A stretch of 64,000 bases of DNA from Pseudomonas yamanorum (GCF_900105735.1 NZ_LT629793.1:6882001-6946000); one strand, 5' to 3'. Numbered from the stretch's first letter, positions 19,501-27,475 are shown. Notes: generated by a model not told the origin, from the sequence alone. Program-made: numbers and translations.

Positions 19501-19615
19501 GCGGGTCAGCCTGGCGCTGAGCAAGGATGCGAAGGTGAATCTGGATTACAACGGCCTGCTGGCCAGCAAAGAGAAAGTCCATGGGGTGGGTTTGAGCCTG
19601 GACTGGGCTTTCTAA
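16505..19615 (+). CDS. Subtilisin-like autotransporter serine protease (copy 2)
   Basis: This 1036-residue paralogue of the preceding gene has the same order of parts. A long signal region (about 43 residues, ending AQA-APYV) precedes the S8 passenger with Asp93 (GIFDQPV), His150 (NHGTHVGG) and Ser371 (GTSMAAPHV). Beta-helix repeats (LVLTGTNTYSGPTLVNQG) and a C-terminal barrel ending WAF follow. The Asp motif is atypical because the usual Asp-Ser-Gly reads Asp-Gln-Pro. The start is GTG 16505, supported by AAGGAAGG 5 bp upstream. The passenger differs clearly from copy 1, with inserts between His and Ser, while the helix and barrel are almost identical, suggesting different cleavage preference with a shared export module. 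Confidence 0.92.
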   Translation: MKKTKRGFQSAIPTGPGYPLKALSCVPYGALLCCLASLGTAQAAPYVESGKPGDAASWRSNEFKADWGLGAVHADAAYAAGYTGKGVKLGIFDQPVYAQHPEFASPGKVVTIVTEGIRQYTDPYIPVKAGDAFRYDGTPSLGSNGKLGNHGTHVGGIAAGNRDGGPMHGVAFDAQIISAENGDPGPEDGIILGNDGAVYKAGWDALVASGARIINNSWGIGIGDQYAKGGRDPAFPNFTVNEAQAQFNNIRPILGTIAGGAYQGAIDAARSGVLTIFAAGNDYNRNNPDAISGLAYFVPEIAPNWLSVAALQQNPDTASSDPYVISTFSSRCGYAASFCVAAPGTKIYSSVINGTTLENLTTDYANFNGTSMAAPHVAGSAAVLMERFPYMSGDQISTLLKTTATDLGAPGIDSLYGWGMINLGKAINGPGMFVTAEDIPAEFRIDGAYGSGQFVADLPGIGAVVDAGKPTQRLCTDVHCGLDVWSNDIAGHGGLTKQGIGALVLTGTNTYSGPTLVNQGLLAINGSITSDVTVSNSGVVGGSGRIGSLTANSGGTVAPGNSIGTLNVAGDVSFAAGSTYAVELSQTSSDRIVASGKATLSGGTVTLALENSPTLLTQTQAESLIGRQYNILQAAGGITGSFGSVLPNYLFIGGTLNYAANGVQLDVGRNANTFASVAATPNQRSVATAAEQLGAGNAVYESLLLAPNAASAQGAFQQLSGEIYPALETALVNDNRYLREAVGERLQQGEMGASSQTVDSRGNVWVKALGAWGKTNSGSDTAGYTTSIGGMLAGVDGALDEDTRVGLVAGYSDTSLNMGSDTHSRASVDSYHLGAYAGHEIGALRLSGGATYSWHRADVKRELQYGEVAGKQKAKVDARSTQVFTEAAYRLNLQPLALEPFANLAYVHLDADGFTEKGDAAALKGRDDSRDVVLSTLGARALKTLNINDHQQLELSGTLGWQHNLSSVDSERNLAFASGGPSFSVESSSMVRDAALVGARVSLALSKDAKVNLDYNGLLASKEKVHGVGLSLDWAF

Positions 19616-19632
19616 ACACCACCGTTGGAAAT

Positions 19633-19720
19633 GTGGGAGCGGGCTTGCGCGCGAAGGCGGTGTGCCAGTCGGTGGATGGGTTGACTGATCCACCGCTTTC
19701 GCGAGCGAGCCCGCTCCCAC
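19633..19720. repeat. REP-type inverted repeat, GTGGGAGC family
   Basis: GTGGGAGCGGGCTTGCGCGCG and its inverted partner ending CCCGCTCCCAC flank a spacer with the dyad GGTGGATGG/CCACCG. It lies between autotransporter copy 2 and lipA. Confidence 0.85.
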
Positions 19721-19794
19721 TTTGATCCGGTTCCAAGCGTTCATTTGTGCAAATTCGGCTTTCTCGACAATTCCAACAAAAGAGAGGCAATACC

Positions 19795-21225
19795 ATGGGT
19801 GTTTTCGACTATAAAAACCTCGGGACCGAGGGCTCCAAAGCGTTGTTCGCCGATGCCATGGCGATCACGCTGTACTCCTACCACAACCTGGACAACGGCT
19901 TTGCCGTGGGTTATCAGCACAACGGTTTTGGCCTGGGGCTGCCGGCCACGCTGGTGGGTGCGTTGCTGGGCAGCACTGACTCGCAGGGGGTGATTCCGGG
20001 GATTCCCTGGAATCCGGACTCGGAAAAAGCCGCCCTCGATGCGGTCAACAAGGCCGGCTGGACGCCCATCAGCGCCAGTACCCTGGGCTATGGCGGCAAG
20101 GTGGATGCCCGGGGCACGTTCTTCGGTGAAAAGGCCGGCTACACCACCGCGCAGGTGGAAGTGCTGGGCAAGTACGATGGCGCCGGCAAGCTGCTGGAAA
20201 TCGGTATTGGTTTTCGCGGGACTTCGGGGCCTCGGGAAACCTTGATCACCGACTCCATTGGCGATCTGGTCAGTGATTTGCTGGCAGCGCTGGGGCCCAA
20301 GGATTACGCGAAAAACTACGCCGGCGAAGCCTTTGGCACCTTGCTCAAGGATGTCGCGGCGTATGCCGGCAGTCATGGCCTGACGGGCAAGGATGTGGTG
20401 GTCAGCGGCCATAGCCTGGGCGGCCTGGCGGTCAACAGCATGGCCGACTTGAGCGGCAATAAATGGTCTGGGTTCTACAAGGACTCCAACTATGTGGCCT
20501 ATGCCTCGCCAACCCAGAGCAGCGGCGACAAGGTGCTGAATATCGGTTATGAAAACGACCCGGTGTTTCGCGCGCTGGACGGCTCGTCGTTCAACTTCTC
20601 GTCCCTGGGCGTGCATGACAAGCCCCATGAGTCGACGACGGACAATATCGTCAACTTCAACGACCACTACGCGTCGACGCTGTGGAATGTCCTGCCGTTT
20701 TCCATCGTCAATGTGCCCACCTGGCTTTCTCATTTGCCCACGGCCTATGGCGATGGCTTGACCCGGGTCCTGGACTCGAAATTCTACGACCTGACCAGCC
20801 GGGACTCGACGATTATCGTGGCCAACCTGTCGGACCCGGCCCGGGCCAATACCTGGGTGCAGGACCTCAACCGCAATGCCGAGCCGCACAAGGGCAACAC
20901 GTTCATTATCGGCAGTGATGGTGATGACCTGATCCAGGGCGGCAAGGGTGTGGATTTCATCGAGGGCGGCAAGGGCAATGACACGATCCGCGACAACAGT
21001 GGGCATAACACCTTTCTGTTCGGCGGGCAGTTTGGGCAGGACCGGGTGATTGGTTATCAGCCGACTGACAAGCTGGTGTTCCGGGACGTGGAGGGCAGTG
21101 CGGACTGGCGTGACCACGCCAAAGTGGTGGGGGGCGATACGGTGTTGAGTTTTGGCGCGGATTCGGTGACGCTGGTCGGCGTTGGACTAGCCGGGGTTTG
21201 GGGCGATGGAATTTCCATCAGCTAA
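19795..21225 (+). CDS. lipA: RTX lipase/polyurethanase (type I secreted, TliA-like)
   Basis: This is a 476-residue secreted triacylglycerol lipase of the subfamily I.3 type. The catalytic triad is Ser207 (GHSLGG), Asp255 and His313, positions matching the P. fluorescens thermostable lipase. RTX nonapeptides (GSDGDDLIQGGKG, GGKGNDTI; residues about 373-398) bind calcium, and the C-terminus ending GISIS is an uncleaved type I secretion signal; there is no N-terminal signal peptide. ATG 19795 has AGAGAGG upstream, and the 16 earlier in-frame codons have none. As the last gene of the island it is the second probable AprDEF substrate. Confidence 0.97.
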   Translation: MGVFDYKNLGTEGSKALFADAMAITLYSYHNLDNGFAVGYQHNGFGLGLPATLVGALLGSTDSQGVIPGIPWNPDSEKAALDAVNKAGWTPISASTLGYGGKVDARGTFFGEKAGYTTAQVEVLGKYDGAGKLLEIGIGFRGTSGPRETLITDSIGDLVSDLLAALGPKDYAKNYAGEAFGTLLKDVAAYAGSHGLTGKDVVVSGHSLGGLAVNSMADLSGNKWSGFYKDSNYVAYASPTQSSGDKVLNIGYENDPVFRALDGSSFNFSSLGVHDKPHESTTDNIVNFNDHYASTLWNVLPFSIVNVPTWLSHLPTAYGDGLTRVLDSKFYDLTSRDSTIIVANLSDPARANTWVQDLNRNAEPHKGNTFIIGSDGDDLIQGGKGVDFIEGGKGNDTIRDNSGHNTFLFGGQFGQDRVIGYQPTDKLVFRDVEGSADWRDHAKVVGGDTVLSFGADSVTLVGVGLAGVWGDGISIS

Positions 21226-21240
21226 GTAGCGGGCCGCTGT

Positions 21241-21270
21241 TGTGGCGAGGGAGCAAGCTCCCTCGCCACA
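21241..21270. terminator. Perfect 14-bp hairpin after lipA
   Basis: TGTGGCGAGGGAGC and GCTCCCTCGCCACA are separated by only AA, 16 bp after the lipA stop. No T-run follows. It is the minimal form of the GTGGCGAGGGAGC repeat also found at 43662 and 58630, and sits between convergent genes. Confidence 0.6.
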
Positions 21271-21295
21271 GGGTTAATCAGTATCGCAGGTTGGG

Positions 21296-21577
21296 TTATC
21301 TCCAGTAGTGACCGTGGTTCCAGTACGGACGGTGGGGTTGGCCGTACCCGTAGCCGTAATAATGACCCCGCGGCCAATAGCCTCGCGGGCCATAGCCGTA
21401 GCCCCAGTGGCCGTAATAGCGCGGGCCGGGAGGAGGGGGCTGCACGATCACCACGCGCGATGGCGCCTGGCGGATGATGATGGTGTCGGCAAACACCGGC
21501 GTACTCGCCAGCGCAGCCCACATCAAGGGAATGAGTAGCAGAGTGCGCACCGCTCGGGACATGAATGCCATGGCCAT
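21296..21577 (-). CDS. Small secreted Tyr/Gly/Pro-rich protein of unknown function
   Basis: This 93-residue protein has a signal peptide (RTLLLIPLMWAALASTPVFA-DT). The short mature part begins TIIIRQAPSRVVIVQPPPPGP and then becomes a low-complexity tail of Tyr, Gly, His, Trp and Pro (HWGYGYGPRGYWPRGHYYGYG). Tails like this are common in small exported envelope proteins with no known role; metal or surface binding is conceivable because of the His and aromatic content. GGAG lies 4 bp before ATG 21577; ATG 21571 is an alternative. It is convergent with lipA. Confidence 0.6.
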   Translation of the reverse strand: MAMAFMSRAVRTLLLIPLMWAALASTPVFADTIIIRQAPSRVVIVQPPPPGPRYYGHWGYGYGPRGYWPRGHYYGYGYGQPHRPYWNHGHYWR

Positions 21578-21901
21578 GGTTCTCCGTCATACCGCTTTCG
21601 AAGTTGAAGGCGGTTGATCGGTTAAACGCAGGGGCAGGGGGAAATCCTTCGGTGAAATATTGTTTATTTTGCACAAGCCGGCATTAGTGTTGGCAGTGCC
21701 GACGCCATCGCAGCCTCGCCAAGGCTCGACAGCTCCCACAGTTTTGTGATCGCTGATGTGGGAGCTGTCGAGCCTTGGCGAGGCTGCGATAGGATCGCTA
21801 AGGTGCACCTGGCAAACCGAGTTGTCTGCATCGCGGGCAAGCCCGGCTCCCACAGGGGCGTGCATTGCAAAGAAAAGTGGGAGCCAACGGGCTCCCACTT
21901 T
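21578..21901. other. 324-bp gap dominated by palindromes
   Basis: The gap between two small minus-strand genes holds a 34-bp perfect inverted repeat (21707-21790), a solitary REP half-site near 21810-21855 (GGGCAAGCCCGGCTCCCAC) and a bidirectional terminator (21873-21903). I saw no ORF with a ribosome site. Confidence 0.6.
21707..21790. repeat. 34-bp perfect inverted repeat with 16-nt loop
   Basis: The arms 21707-21740 and 21757-21790 are exactly complementary over 34 bases. The loop-proximal part is the REP core AGCTCCCACA/TGTGGGAGCT, and the outer part (ATCGCAGCCTCGCC) extends the stem. It is unusually long for a REP doublet. Confidence 0.9.
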
Positions 21902-21903
21902 TT
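21873..21903. terminator. Bidirectional rho-independent terminator
   Basis: AAAAGTGGGAGCC (21873-21885) and GGCTCCCACTTTTT (21889-21903) form a stem of at least 9 bp, with an A-run before and a T-run after. It lies directly at the stop of the minus-strand lipoprotein gene. Confidence 0.8.
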
Positions 21904-22120
21904 ATTTCTCCTTGATCACGGTCGCGACGTCAGAGGCCTTGACCCGTACATGCTTGCCGGCGATGTCGGTGAATTCGTAGAAACCATCAGCGGTCTTCGC
22001 GTTCGGCACGTCCTTGGTCAAATACTGGGTGCCGTTCTGCAACGTCACCACGGTTTGCGTGGAGCAACCGGCCAGTACCAGCAACGTGACCATACTCACC
22101 GCCAGACCCAAATTCTTCAT
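21902..22120 (-). CDS. Small YgdI/YgdR-type lipoprotein (DUF903)
   Basis: This 72-residue outer-membrane-type lipoprotein has the lipobox LAGC-S at about residues 15-19 after a short hydrophobic leader. The mature part (TVVTLQNGTQYLTKD, FYEFTDIAGKHVRVKASDV) is the small SH3-like DUF903 barrel seen in YgdI and YgdR. ATG 22120 has AAGGG 8 bp upstream; ATG 22126 abuts that site. Its function is unknown in the family. It is divergent from the FAN1-type nuclease gene. Confidence 0.85.
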   Translation of the reverse strand: MKNLGLAVSMVTLLVLAGCSTQTVVTLQNGTQYLTKDVPNAKTADGFYEFTDIAGKHVRVKASDVATVIKEK

Positions 22121-22314
22121 GCTCATAACCCTTACCCTGATCCTTCGAAAACCCCGCGCCTGAGCGGTCGGGGGAAACATATTTTATGTGGCTGACAGCC
22201 ATCTGATCATTATTACGCAAAAAGTTGCGTGCGCCTTTGATCTATTACCGATTGCAACAGCCGCTCAGGGACGGCACTCTGTATGCATAACCAGTGTTTG
22301 ATCCCGTGCCTGAT

Positions 22315-23964
22315 ATGTCCAATCCCCTTGAAGACCCGCTCTATTACCTGCATAACTTCCGCCAGGTGCTCGATTGGCTGGGGCAGCGCTATGCCGATTT
22401 ACTGGCCCCGGACGAAGAGCATTTCATTCAGCAATTTGACAGCTTGCCGCAGTCGTCCCAGGCCTTGCTGGTGCGCATGGTGATGCGCAAGGGCGCGCAT
22501 TTCCGGGCCGCCAAGCTCAATTATGTCGAAATCGGCGCGGTGCACGCGGCGGTGATGCCGTTGCTGGAGCAGGGGTGGGTGACAGATCAGTGCCTGTTGT
22601 CGTTTAGCGAGCTGTTTGGCCTGTTGCAGAAAGCTGAAATCCTGGCGGCGTTCAAACCCTGGATCGAGCAACCCAGGGCCAAAAAGGCAGATTGGCTGGC
22701 GTCGCTGTCAACGCAGTTTTGTGAACCGCGTCACTTCCAGCACTGGTGCCCGGACCTGGCCGATCAGCTTTACAGTCTCACCGTGATGGACCTGTGCGAC
22801 CGGCTGCGGCTGATGTTCTTCGGCAATCTCTATCAGGACTGGTCGGAGTTTGTGCTGGCGGACCTGGGGATTTTTACCTACGAGAAAGTCGAATTCTGCG
22901 CCGAATCCCGTGGATTGCGCAGCCGTGACGACGTGCACGGCTTTCTGTTCCTGCACCAGTGCCAACAGGCTTTTGAAGCGGGTGAGGCACTGGATAACGT
23001 GCTGGAACAAATCGCCACCTTGCACACCGACAACCCCTGGCTGGAAAAGCGTCGGGCCAAGCTGTTGTTTCAAGTCGGCCAGTATTGTGAGCGCAGCGCC
23101 GAGTTGGCCCTGGCGGAGGCGATCTACCGCAGCTGCACATACCCCGGCGCACGGGCACGGCTGATCCGGGTGCTGGAGCGTCAGGAGGATTTTGCCCAGG
23201 CGATGCGGCTGGCCCGTGAAGCACAGCTGGCTCCGGAGAGCGCTGCCGAGCAGCAGCACCTGCTGCGTGTGATCCCCAGGCTGCGGCGCAAACTCGGCGA
23301 GCCGGCGATGCCCAAGGTAAAGCCCCGGGCTATCGTGCGCCTGGACCTTGAGCTGCCGGCACCGGACCCGTTGATGTCGGTGGAGTATTGCGTGCAGGCC
23401 CACTTGAGCGACCACGGTGCGCCAGTGCATTACGTCGAGAACACGCTGATCAATTCGTTGTTTGGACTGCTGTGCTGGCCGGCGATTTTTGCGCCGTTGC
23501 CGGGGTCGTTTTTCCACCCGTTCCAGCGTGGTCCCGTGGACCTGCACAGCGAAGACTTTCATCAGCGGCGAGCCGAGCTGTTCGCCGAGTGCCTGGGCCA
23601 ACTGGACGATGAGCGCTACAAGCACGCCATTCGCCAGCGTTACGTCGACAAATGGGGCATTCAGTCACCCTTCGTGTTCTGGAACGTACTCAGCGAAGAA
23701 TTGCTCGACCAGGCCCTCGACTGCCTGCCCGCCGCGCACCTGCGTCACTGGTTCGAGCGCCTGCTGCTGGATATCCGTGCCAACCGCGCCGGCATGCCCG
23801 ACCTGATCCAGTTCTGGCCCGAGGAAAAAACCTACCGCATGATCGAAGTCAAAGGCCCCGGCGATCGCCTGCAAGACAACCAGCTGCGCTGGCTGGAGTT
23901 CTGCGGCGAACACCAGATGCCCGTGACCGTCTGTTATGTGCGCTGGGCGGAGCAGGCGGCTTGA
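22315..23964 (+). CDS. FAN1-type structure-specific nuclease (VRR-NUC domain)
   Basis: This 549-residue protein resembles bacterial FAN1, a 5' flap endonuclease and exonuclease active on DNA interstrand crosslinks. The C-terminal VRR-NUC domain carries the PD-(D/E)XK residues Asp496 (GMPDLIQFW), Glu511 and Lys513 (MIEVKGPGD). The N-terminal part (about 1-370) is helical with TPR-like segments, matching the SAP/TPR architecture. The start is uncertain: ATG 22315 and GTG 22294 are both in frame with weak ribosome sites. The TGA stop overlaps the TTG start of the helicase gene (TTGA), so nuclease and helicase are translationally coupled and probably work together. Confidence 0.88.
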   Translation: MSNPLEDPLYYLHNFRQVLDWLGQRYADLLAPDEEHFIQQFDSLPQSSQALLVRMVMRKGAHFRAAKLNYVEIGAVHAAVMPLLEQGWVTDQCLLSFSELFGLLQKAEILAAFKPWIEQPRAKKADWLASLSTQFCEPRHFQHWCPDLADQLYSLTVMDLCDRLRLMFFGNLYQDWSEFVLADLGIFTYEKVEFCAESRGLRSRDDVHGFLFLHQCQQAFEAGEALDNVLEQIATLHTDNPWLEKRRAKLLFQVGQYCERSAELALAEAIYRSCTYPGARARLIRVLERQEDFAQAMRLAREAQLAPESAAEQQHLLRVIPRLRRKLGEPAMPKVKPRAIVRLDLELPAPDPLMSVEYCVQAHLSDHGAPVHYVENTLINSLFGLLCWPAIFAPLPGSFFHPFQRGPVDLHSEDFHQRRAELFAECLGQLDDERYKHAIRQRYVDKWGIQSPFVFWNVLSEELLDQALDCLPAAHLRHWFERLLLDIRANRAGMPDLIQFWPEEKTYRMIEVKGPGDRLQDNQLRWLEFCGEHQMPVTVCYVRWAEQAA

Positions 23965-26249
23965 GTTACAGCGTCGCGGTGCGTGCGTTGTGTGAATTCA
24001 CCGCCAAGGTCGGCGACCTCGACCTGCGTTTTACCCCGTCTCCCAGCGCCCAAGAAGGGATTGTCGGCCACCGCACCGTGGCTTCGCGGCGCAGCGCCCA
24101 CTACCAGAATGAAGTCGCGCTGGAAGGTGAATACCAGCAGTTGAAAGTCCGGGGCAGGGCGGATGGCTACGACCCGGACCGCAACCAGCTGGAAGAGGTG
24201 AAAACCTATCGCGGCGACCTCGACAAGCAGCCGGCCAACCATCGGCAGCTGCACTGGGCCCAGGTCAAGGTCTACGGCTGGTTGATGTGCCAGAAGCTCG
24301 GGTTGTCGGAGATTGTCCTGGCGCTGGTGTACTTCGACATTGTTGGCGAGCACGAAACGCTGCTCAGCCAACGCTTTCAGGCGGACGACCTGCAGGCTTT
24401 CTTCCGTCAGCAATGCGCGCTGTTCCTCGGCTGGGCCGAACAGGAAATGTACCAGCGCGAAGCCCGCAACGCCGCAGCAACTGCGCTGGGCTTTCCCCAT
24501 GCAGCGTTTCGTCCCGGCCAGCGGCCACTCGCGGAAACGGTCTACAAGGCCGTCAGCACCGGTCGCTGCCTGATGGCCCAGGCGCCCACCGGTATCGGCA
24601 AGACCGTCGGCACTATTTTCCCGATGCTCAAGGCCCTGGCCCCCCAGCAACTGGACAAGGTGTTCTTCCTTACGGCCAAGACCCCGGGCCGAAAATTGGC
24701 GCTGGATGCCGCGCAAGTGCTGTATGACAGCAGCCCGGATTTGCCGCTGCGGGTACTGGAGCTGGTAGCCCGGGACAAGGCCTGCGAGCATCTCGACAAA
24801 GCCTGTCACGGCGACTCGTGCCCACTGGCCAAGGGTTTTTACGACCGCTTGCCGGCTGCCCGTGAAGCCGCATCTCGCGTGCGGCTGCTGGACCAGCGCA
24901 ACCTGCGGGAAGTCGCCCTGGCCCATGGCGTCTGCCCCTATTACCTGAGCCAGGAAATGGCGCGCTGGAGCGATGTGGTGGTCGCCGACTACAACTACTA
25001 CTTCGACTTCGGCGCCATGCTGTTCGGCCTGGCGCAGCTCAACCAGTGGCGGGTCGCAGTGCTGGTGGACGAGGCCCATAACCTGGTGGACCGAGGTCGT
25101 TCGATGTACAGCGCAGCCCTCGACCAATACACCCTCAAGACCCTGCGGGAGATCGCGCCCGAGCCGCTGAAGAAGCCCCTCCAGCGCCTGAACCGTGAGT
25201 GGAATGCCTTGCACAAGGAACAAGTGGCGCCGTATCAGGCCTACGCCCAGAAACCCGACAAACTGCTGCACGCCTTGAGCCTGTGCACCAGCGCCATGGG
25301 CGAGTATTTCAACGACCATCCCGAAGCGCTCAATGGCGAGCTGCAAGCCTTCTACTTCGAGGCCTTGCAGTTTGCCAAGGTCGCCGAACTGTTCAACGAA
25401 CACTTCATCTTCGACATCAGCAAGCGCGAACACAGCGGCAAGCGCAGCTCATCGAACCTGTGCCTGCGCAACGTGGTGCCTGCCGAATTCATTCGGCCAC
25501 GGCTGACGGCAGCCCGCAGCAGCGTGCTGTTTTCCGCGACCTTGAGCCCTCGGCATTACTACGCGGATTTGCTGGGAATGCCGCCGGACACGGCCTGGGT
25601 CGATGTGGAATCGCCGTTCAAGGCCGAGCAGTTGCAGGTGCATATCGTCGACCGGATCTCCACCCGGTTTGTGCATCGACAGGCGTCACTGGAGCCCATC
25701 GTCGAGCTGATCGCAGCGCAGTTTGCGCAGCAGCCGGGCAACTACCTGGCGTTCTTCAGCAGCTTCGATTATCTGCAGCAAGTGGCGCAATTGCTTGCCG
25801 AGCGACACCCGCACATCACCCTGTGGCAGCAGTCACGGGGCATGGCCGAGGCCGAACGTCAGGGATTTCTCGACCAGTTCACCCAGCACAGCCAGGGCAT
25901 CGGTTTTGCCGTGCTCGGCGGCGCATTCGGCGAAGGCATCGACCTGCCGGGAACCCGCCTGATCGGTGCATTTATCGCCACCCTGGGCCTGGCGCAACTC
26001 AACCCGGTGAATGAGCAGCTCAAACTGCGGATGGGCGCGATCTTCGGTGCCGGTTACGACTACACCTACTTGTACCCTGGCATCCAAAAGGTGGTGCAGG
26101 CCGCGGGGCGGGTGATTCGCAGCCAGCAGGACCGGGGCGTGGTGATGCTGATCGATGACCGCTTTGGTGAAGCGCGGGTGCGGCAGCTATTGCCGCGCTG
26201 GTGGTCGATCACTTCGGCGGATACACCGCATCCCGTAACTGGTGGGTGA
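23961..26249 (+). CDS. XPD/DinG-type Fe-S helicase with N-terminal PD-(D/E)XK nuclease domain
   Basis: This is a 762-residue predicted 5'-3' DNA helicase. Residues about 40-130 form a Cas4/RecB-like nuclease motif: Asp68 (GRADGYD), Glu79 and Lys81 (EEVKTY), then HWAQVKVYGW. The superfamily 2 helicase follows with Walker A PTGIGKT (Lys214), four cysteines for an Fe-S cluster (Cys275, Cys282, Cys287, Cys325), DEAH (370-373) and a C-terminal motif VI region (QAAGRVIRSQQD). The start is TTG 23961 with GGAG 8 bp upstream, overlapping the FAN1-type stop. The pair suggests a crosslink or flap repair machine. The last 41 bp overlap the convergent hydrolase gene. Confidence 0.88.
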   Translation: MSYSVAVRALCEFTAKVGDLDLRFTPSPSAQEGIVGHRTVASRRSAHYQNEVALEGEYQQLKVRGRADGYDPDRNQLEEVKTYRGDLDKQPANHRQLHWAQVKVYGWLMCQKLGLSEIVLALVYFDIVGEHETLLSQRFQADDLQAFFRQQCALFLGWAEQEMYQREARNAAATALGFPHAAFRPGQRPLAETVYKAVSTGRCLMAQAPTGIGKTVGTIFPMLKALAPQQLDKVFFLTAKTPGRKLALDAAQVLYDSSPDLPLRVLELVARDKACEHLDKACHGDSCPLAKGFYDRLPAAREAASRVRLLDQRNLREVALAHGVCPYYLSQEMARWSDVVVADYNYYFDFGAMLFGLAQLNQWRVAVLVDEAHNLVDRGRSMYSAALDQYTLKTLREIAPEPLKKPLQRLNREWNALHKEQVAPYQAYAQKPDKLLHALSLCTSAMGEYFNDHPEALNGELQAFYFEALQFAKVAELFNEHFIFDISKREHSGKRSSSNLCLRNVVPAEFIRPRLTAARSSVLFSATLSPRHYYADLLGMPPDTAWVDVESPFKAEQLQVHIVDRISTRFVHRQASLEPIVELIAAQFAQQPGNYLAFFSSFDYLQQVAQLLAERHPHITLWQQSRGMAEAERQGFLDQFTQHSQGIGFAVLGGAFGEGIDLPGTRLIGAFIATLGLAQLNPVNEQLKLRMGAIFGAGYDYTYLYPGIQKVVQAAGRVIRSQQDRGVVMLIDDRFGEARVRQLLPRWWSITSADTPHPVTGG

Positions 26250-27417
26250 ACAGACCGGACATGCCTTCGTAGGCCGTATTGGTCAGTGCAACCACCGTGA
26301 GCTTTTGCTGCGGGTCGACAAACCAGCTGTGACCGTAGGCGCCGCCCCACTCAAAGGTGCCCCGGGATTGCGGCGTGCCCGTCAGCGCGGGCTCATTCAG
26401 CACCGCCCAGCCATAACCGAAGCCCCAACCCGGGTCCTGGGTTTGCACCATGGCGCCGACGTGATCGGTGACCATCAACTGCACGCTGTGTGCGGACAGG
26501 ATCGGTGCGCCGCCCTGGCGAATGGTTTCCAGGAACCGCGCAACGTCACCTGCCGTCCCGGCCATGCCAGCGCCGCCGGAAGGGTAGGCATGGGGATCAA
26601 GTATCCGCCGCACATCAAACAGCGCAGTGCTGTTGCCCGAGGTGATGGTGGCCTTGTCGACCATGCGCAGCGGCTGCGGTGATCCATCCTGATAGGCGGC
26701 GGACAGGCGTTTTATATCCGTCACGGAAAACCCGGTATCGGTTAGTCCCAGCGGTCCGGTGACTGACTCGCGCATCAATACCGGCAGGCTCTGGCCCGAC
26801 GCTTGTTCCAGTACCGCACCCAGCACATCGGTGGCCATCGAGTATTGCCAACCTTTGCCCGGCGGGTAACTCAGGGGCACGCTGGCGATGCGCTTCAGAT
26901 TCTCGGCAAAGCTGATCTCGGGCTCGCCCAAACCATCGGAAACCCCGGCGGTGCGGTAGGGACCGCGGGTACTTTCCAGGAATCCATAGCTCAGGCCTGC
27001 GGTGTGGTTAAGCAACTGGCTGACGGTGATCACCGGTGTGGTGCCATCCGCCAGCTTGGGATTGAAGTCAGGAAGCCAGCGGCTGACCGGATCGTCAAGG
27101 CCCAAGCGACCTTGTTCCACCAGGTGCATCGCGGCGGCGGAGACCAGCGGTTTGGTCACCGATGCCAGGCGAAAGATCGTGTCCTCTGTCATCGGGCGCC
27201 CGGCTTCGCGGTCCGCCAGGCCGGCAGCACGGTGATACACGAGCTGCCCGTCCCGCAGCACCAGCACCACGGTGCCCACCAGGCGCTGGTCGGCAATGGC
27301 GCTGTCGACCACCGCATCCACCCGCTTGGCGAGCAGCGGGTCCGGGCTGTCGGCGCAGGCGAGGGTGGCGCAGAGGGAGGCGGCAAGGGGCACGAGGTAG
27401 CTGGCAGGAGGCTGCAT
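26209..27417 (-). CDS. Exported serine hydrolase of the beta-lactamase/EstB fold
   Basis: This 402-residue protein has a signal peptide (YLVPLAASLCATLACA-DS). The catalytic SxxK is Ser86-Lys89 (LASVTKPLVS). Further family features are HTAGLSYG and YSMATDVLG (the YxN-like Tyr), with GAYGHSWFVDP near the C-terminus replacing the KTG box. It resembles class C beta-lactamase-like esterases and D-aminopeptidases rather than true beta-lactamases. It is on the opposite strand to the helicase, with a 41-bp tail overlap, and follows the short-chain dehydrogenase gene. The substrate is unknown. Confidence 0.82.
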   Translation of the reverse strand: MQPPASYLVPLAASLCATLACADSPDPLLAKRVDAVVDSAIADQRLVGTVVLVLRDGQLVYHRAAGLADREAGRPMTEDTIFRLASVTKPLVSAAAMHLVEQGRLGLDDPVSRWLPDFNPKLADGTTPVITVSQLLNHTAGLSYGFLESTRGPYRTAGVSDGLGEPEISFAENLKRIASVPLSYPPGKGWQYSMATDVLGAVLEQASGQSLPVLMRESVTGPLGLTDTGFSVTDIKRLSAAYQDGSPQPLRMVDKATITSGNSTALFDVRRILDPHAYPSGGAGMAGTAGDVARFLETIRQGGAPILSAHSVQLMVTDHVGAMVQTQDPGWGFGYGWAVLNEPALTGTPQSRGTFEWGGAYGHSWFVDPQQKLTVVALTNTAYEGMSGLFTHQLRDAVYPPK

Positions 27418-27475
27418 GGTTCAGGTCGCTCATTGGCAGTGCATGACTGCCAAATATGAACGCCAGGGGCCCGGA

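Noticed and set aside
21707..21790. 34-bp perfect palindrome as insertion sequence ends or an attachment site
   Set aside because: No transposase or integrase gene and no target-site duplication is visible, and the core matches the REP family found elsewhere in the window.
26209..27417. True class C beta-lactamase
   Set aside because: SxxK is present, but the KTG box and YAN motif of AmpC enzymes are not. The pattern fits EstB-like esterases or peptidases.
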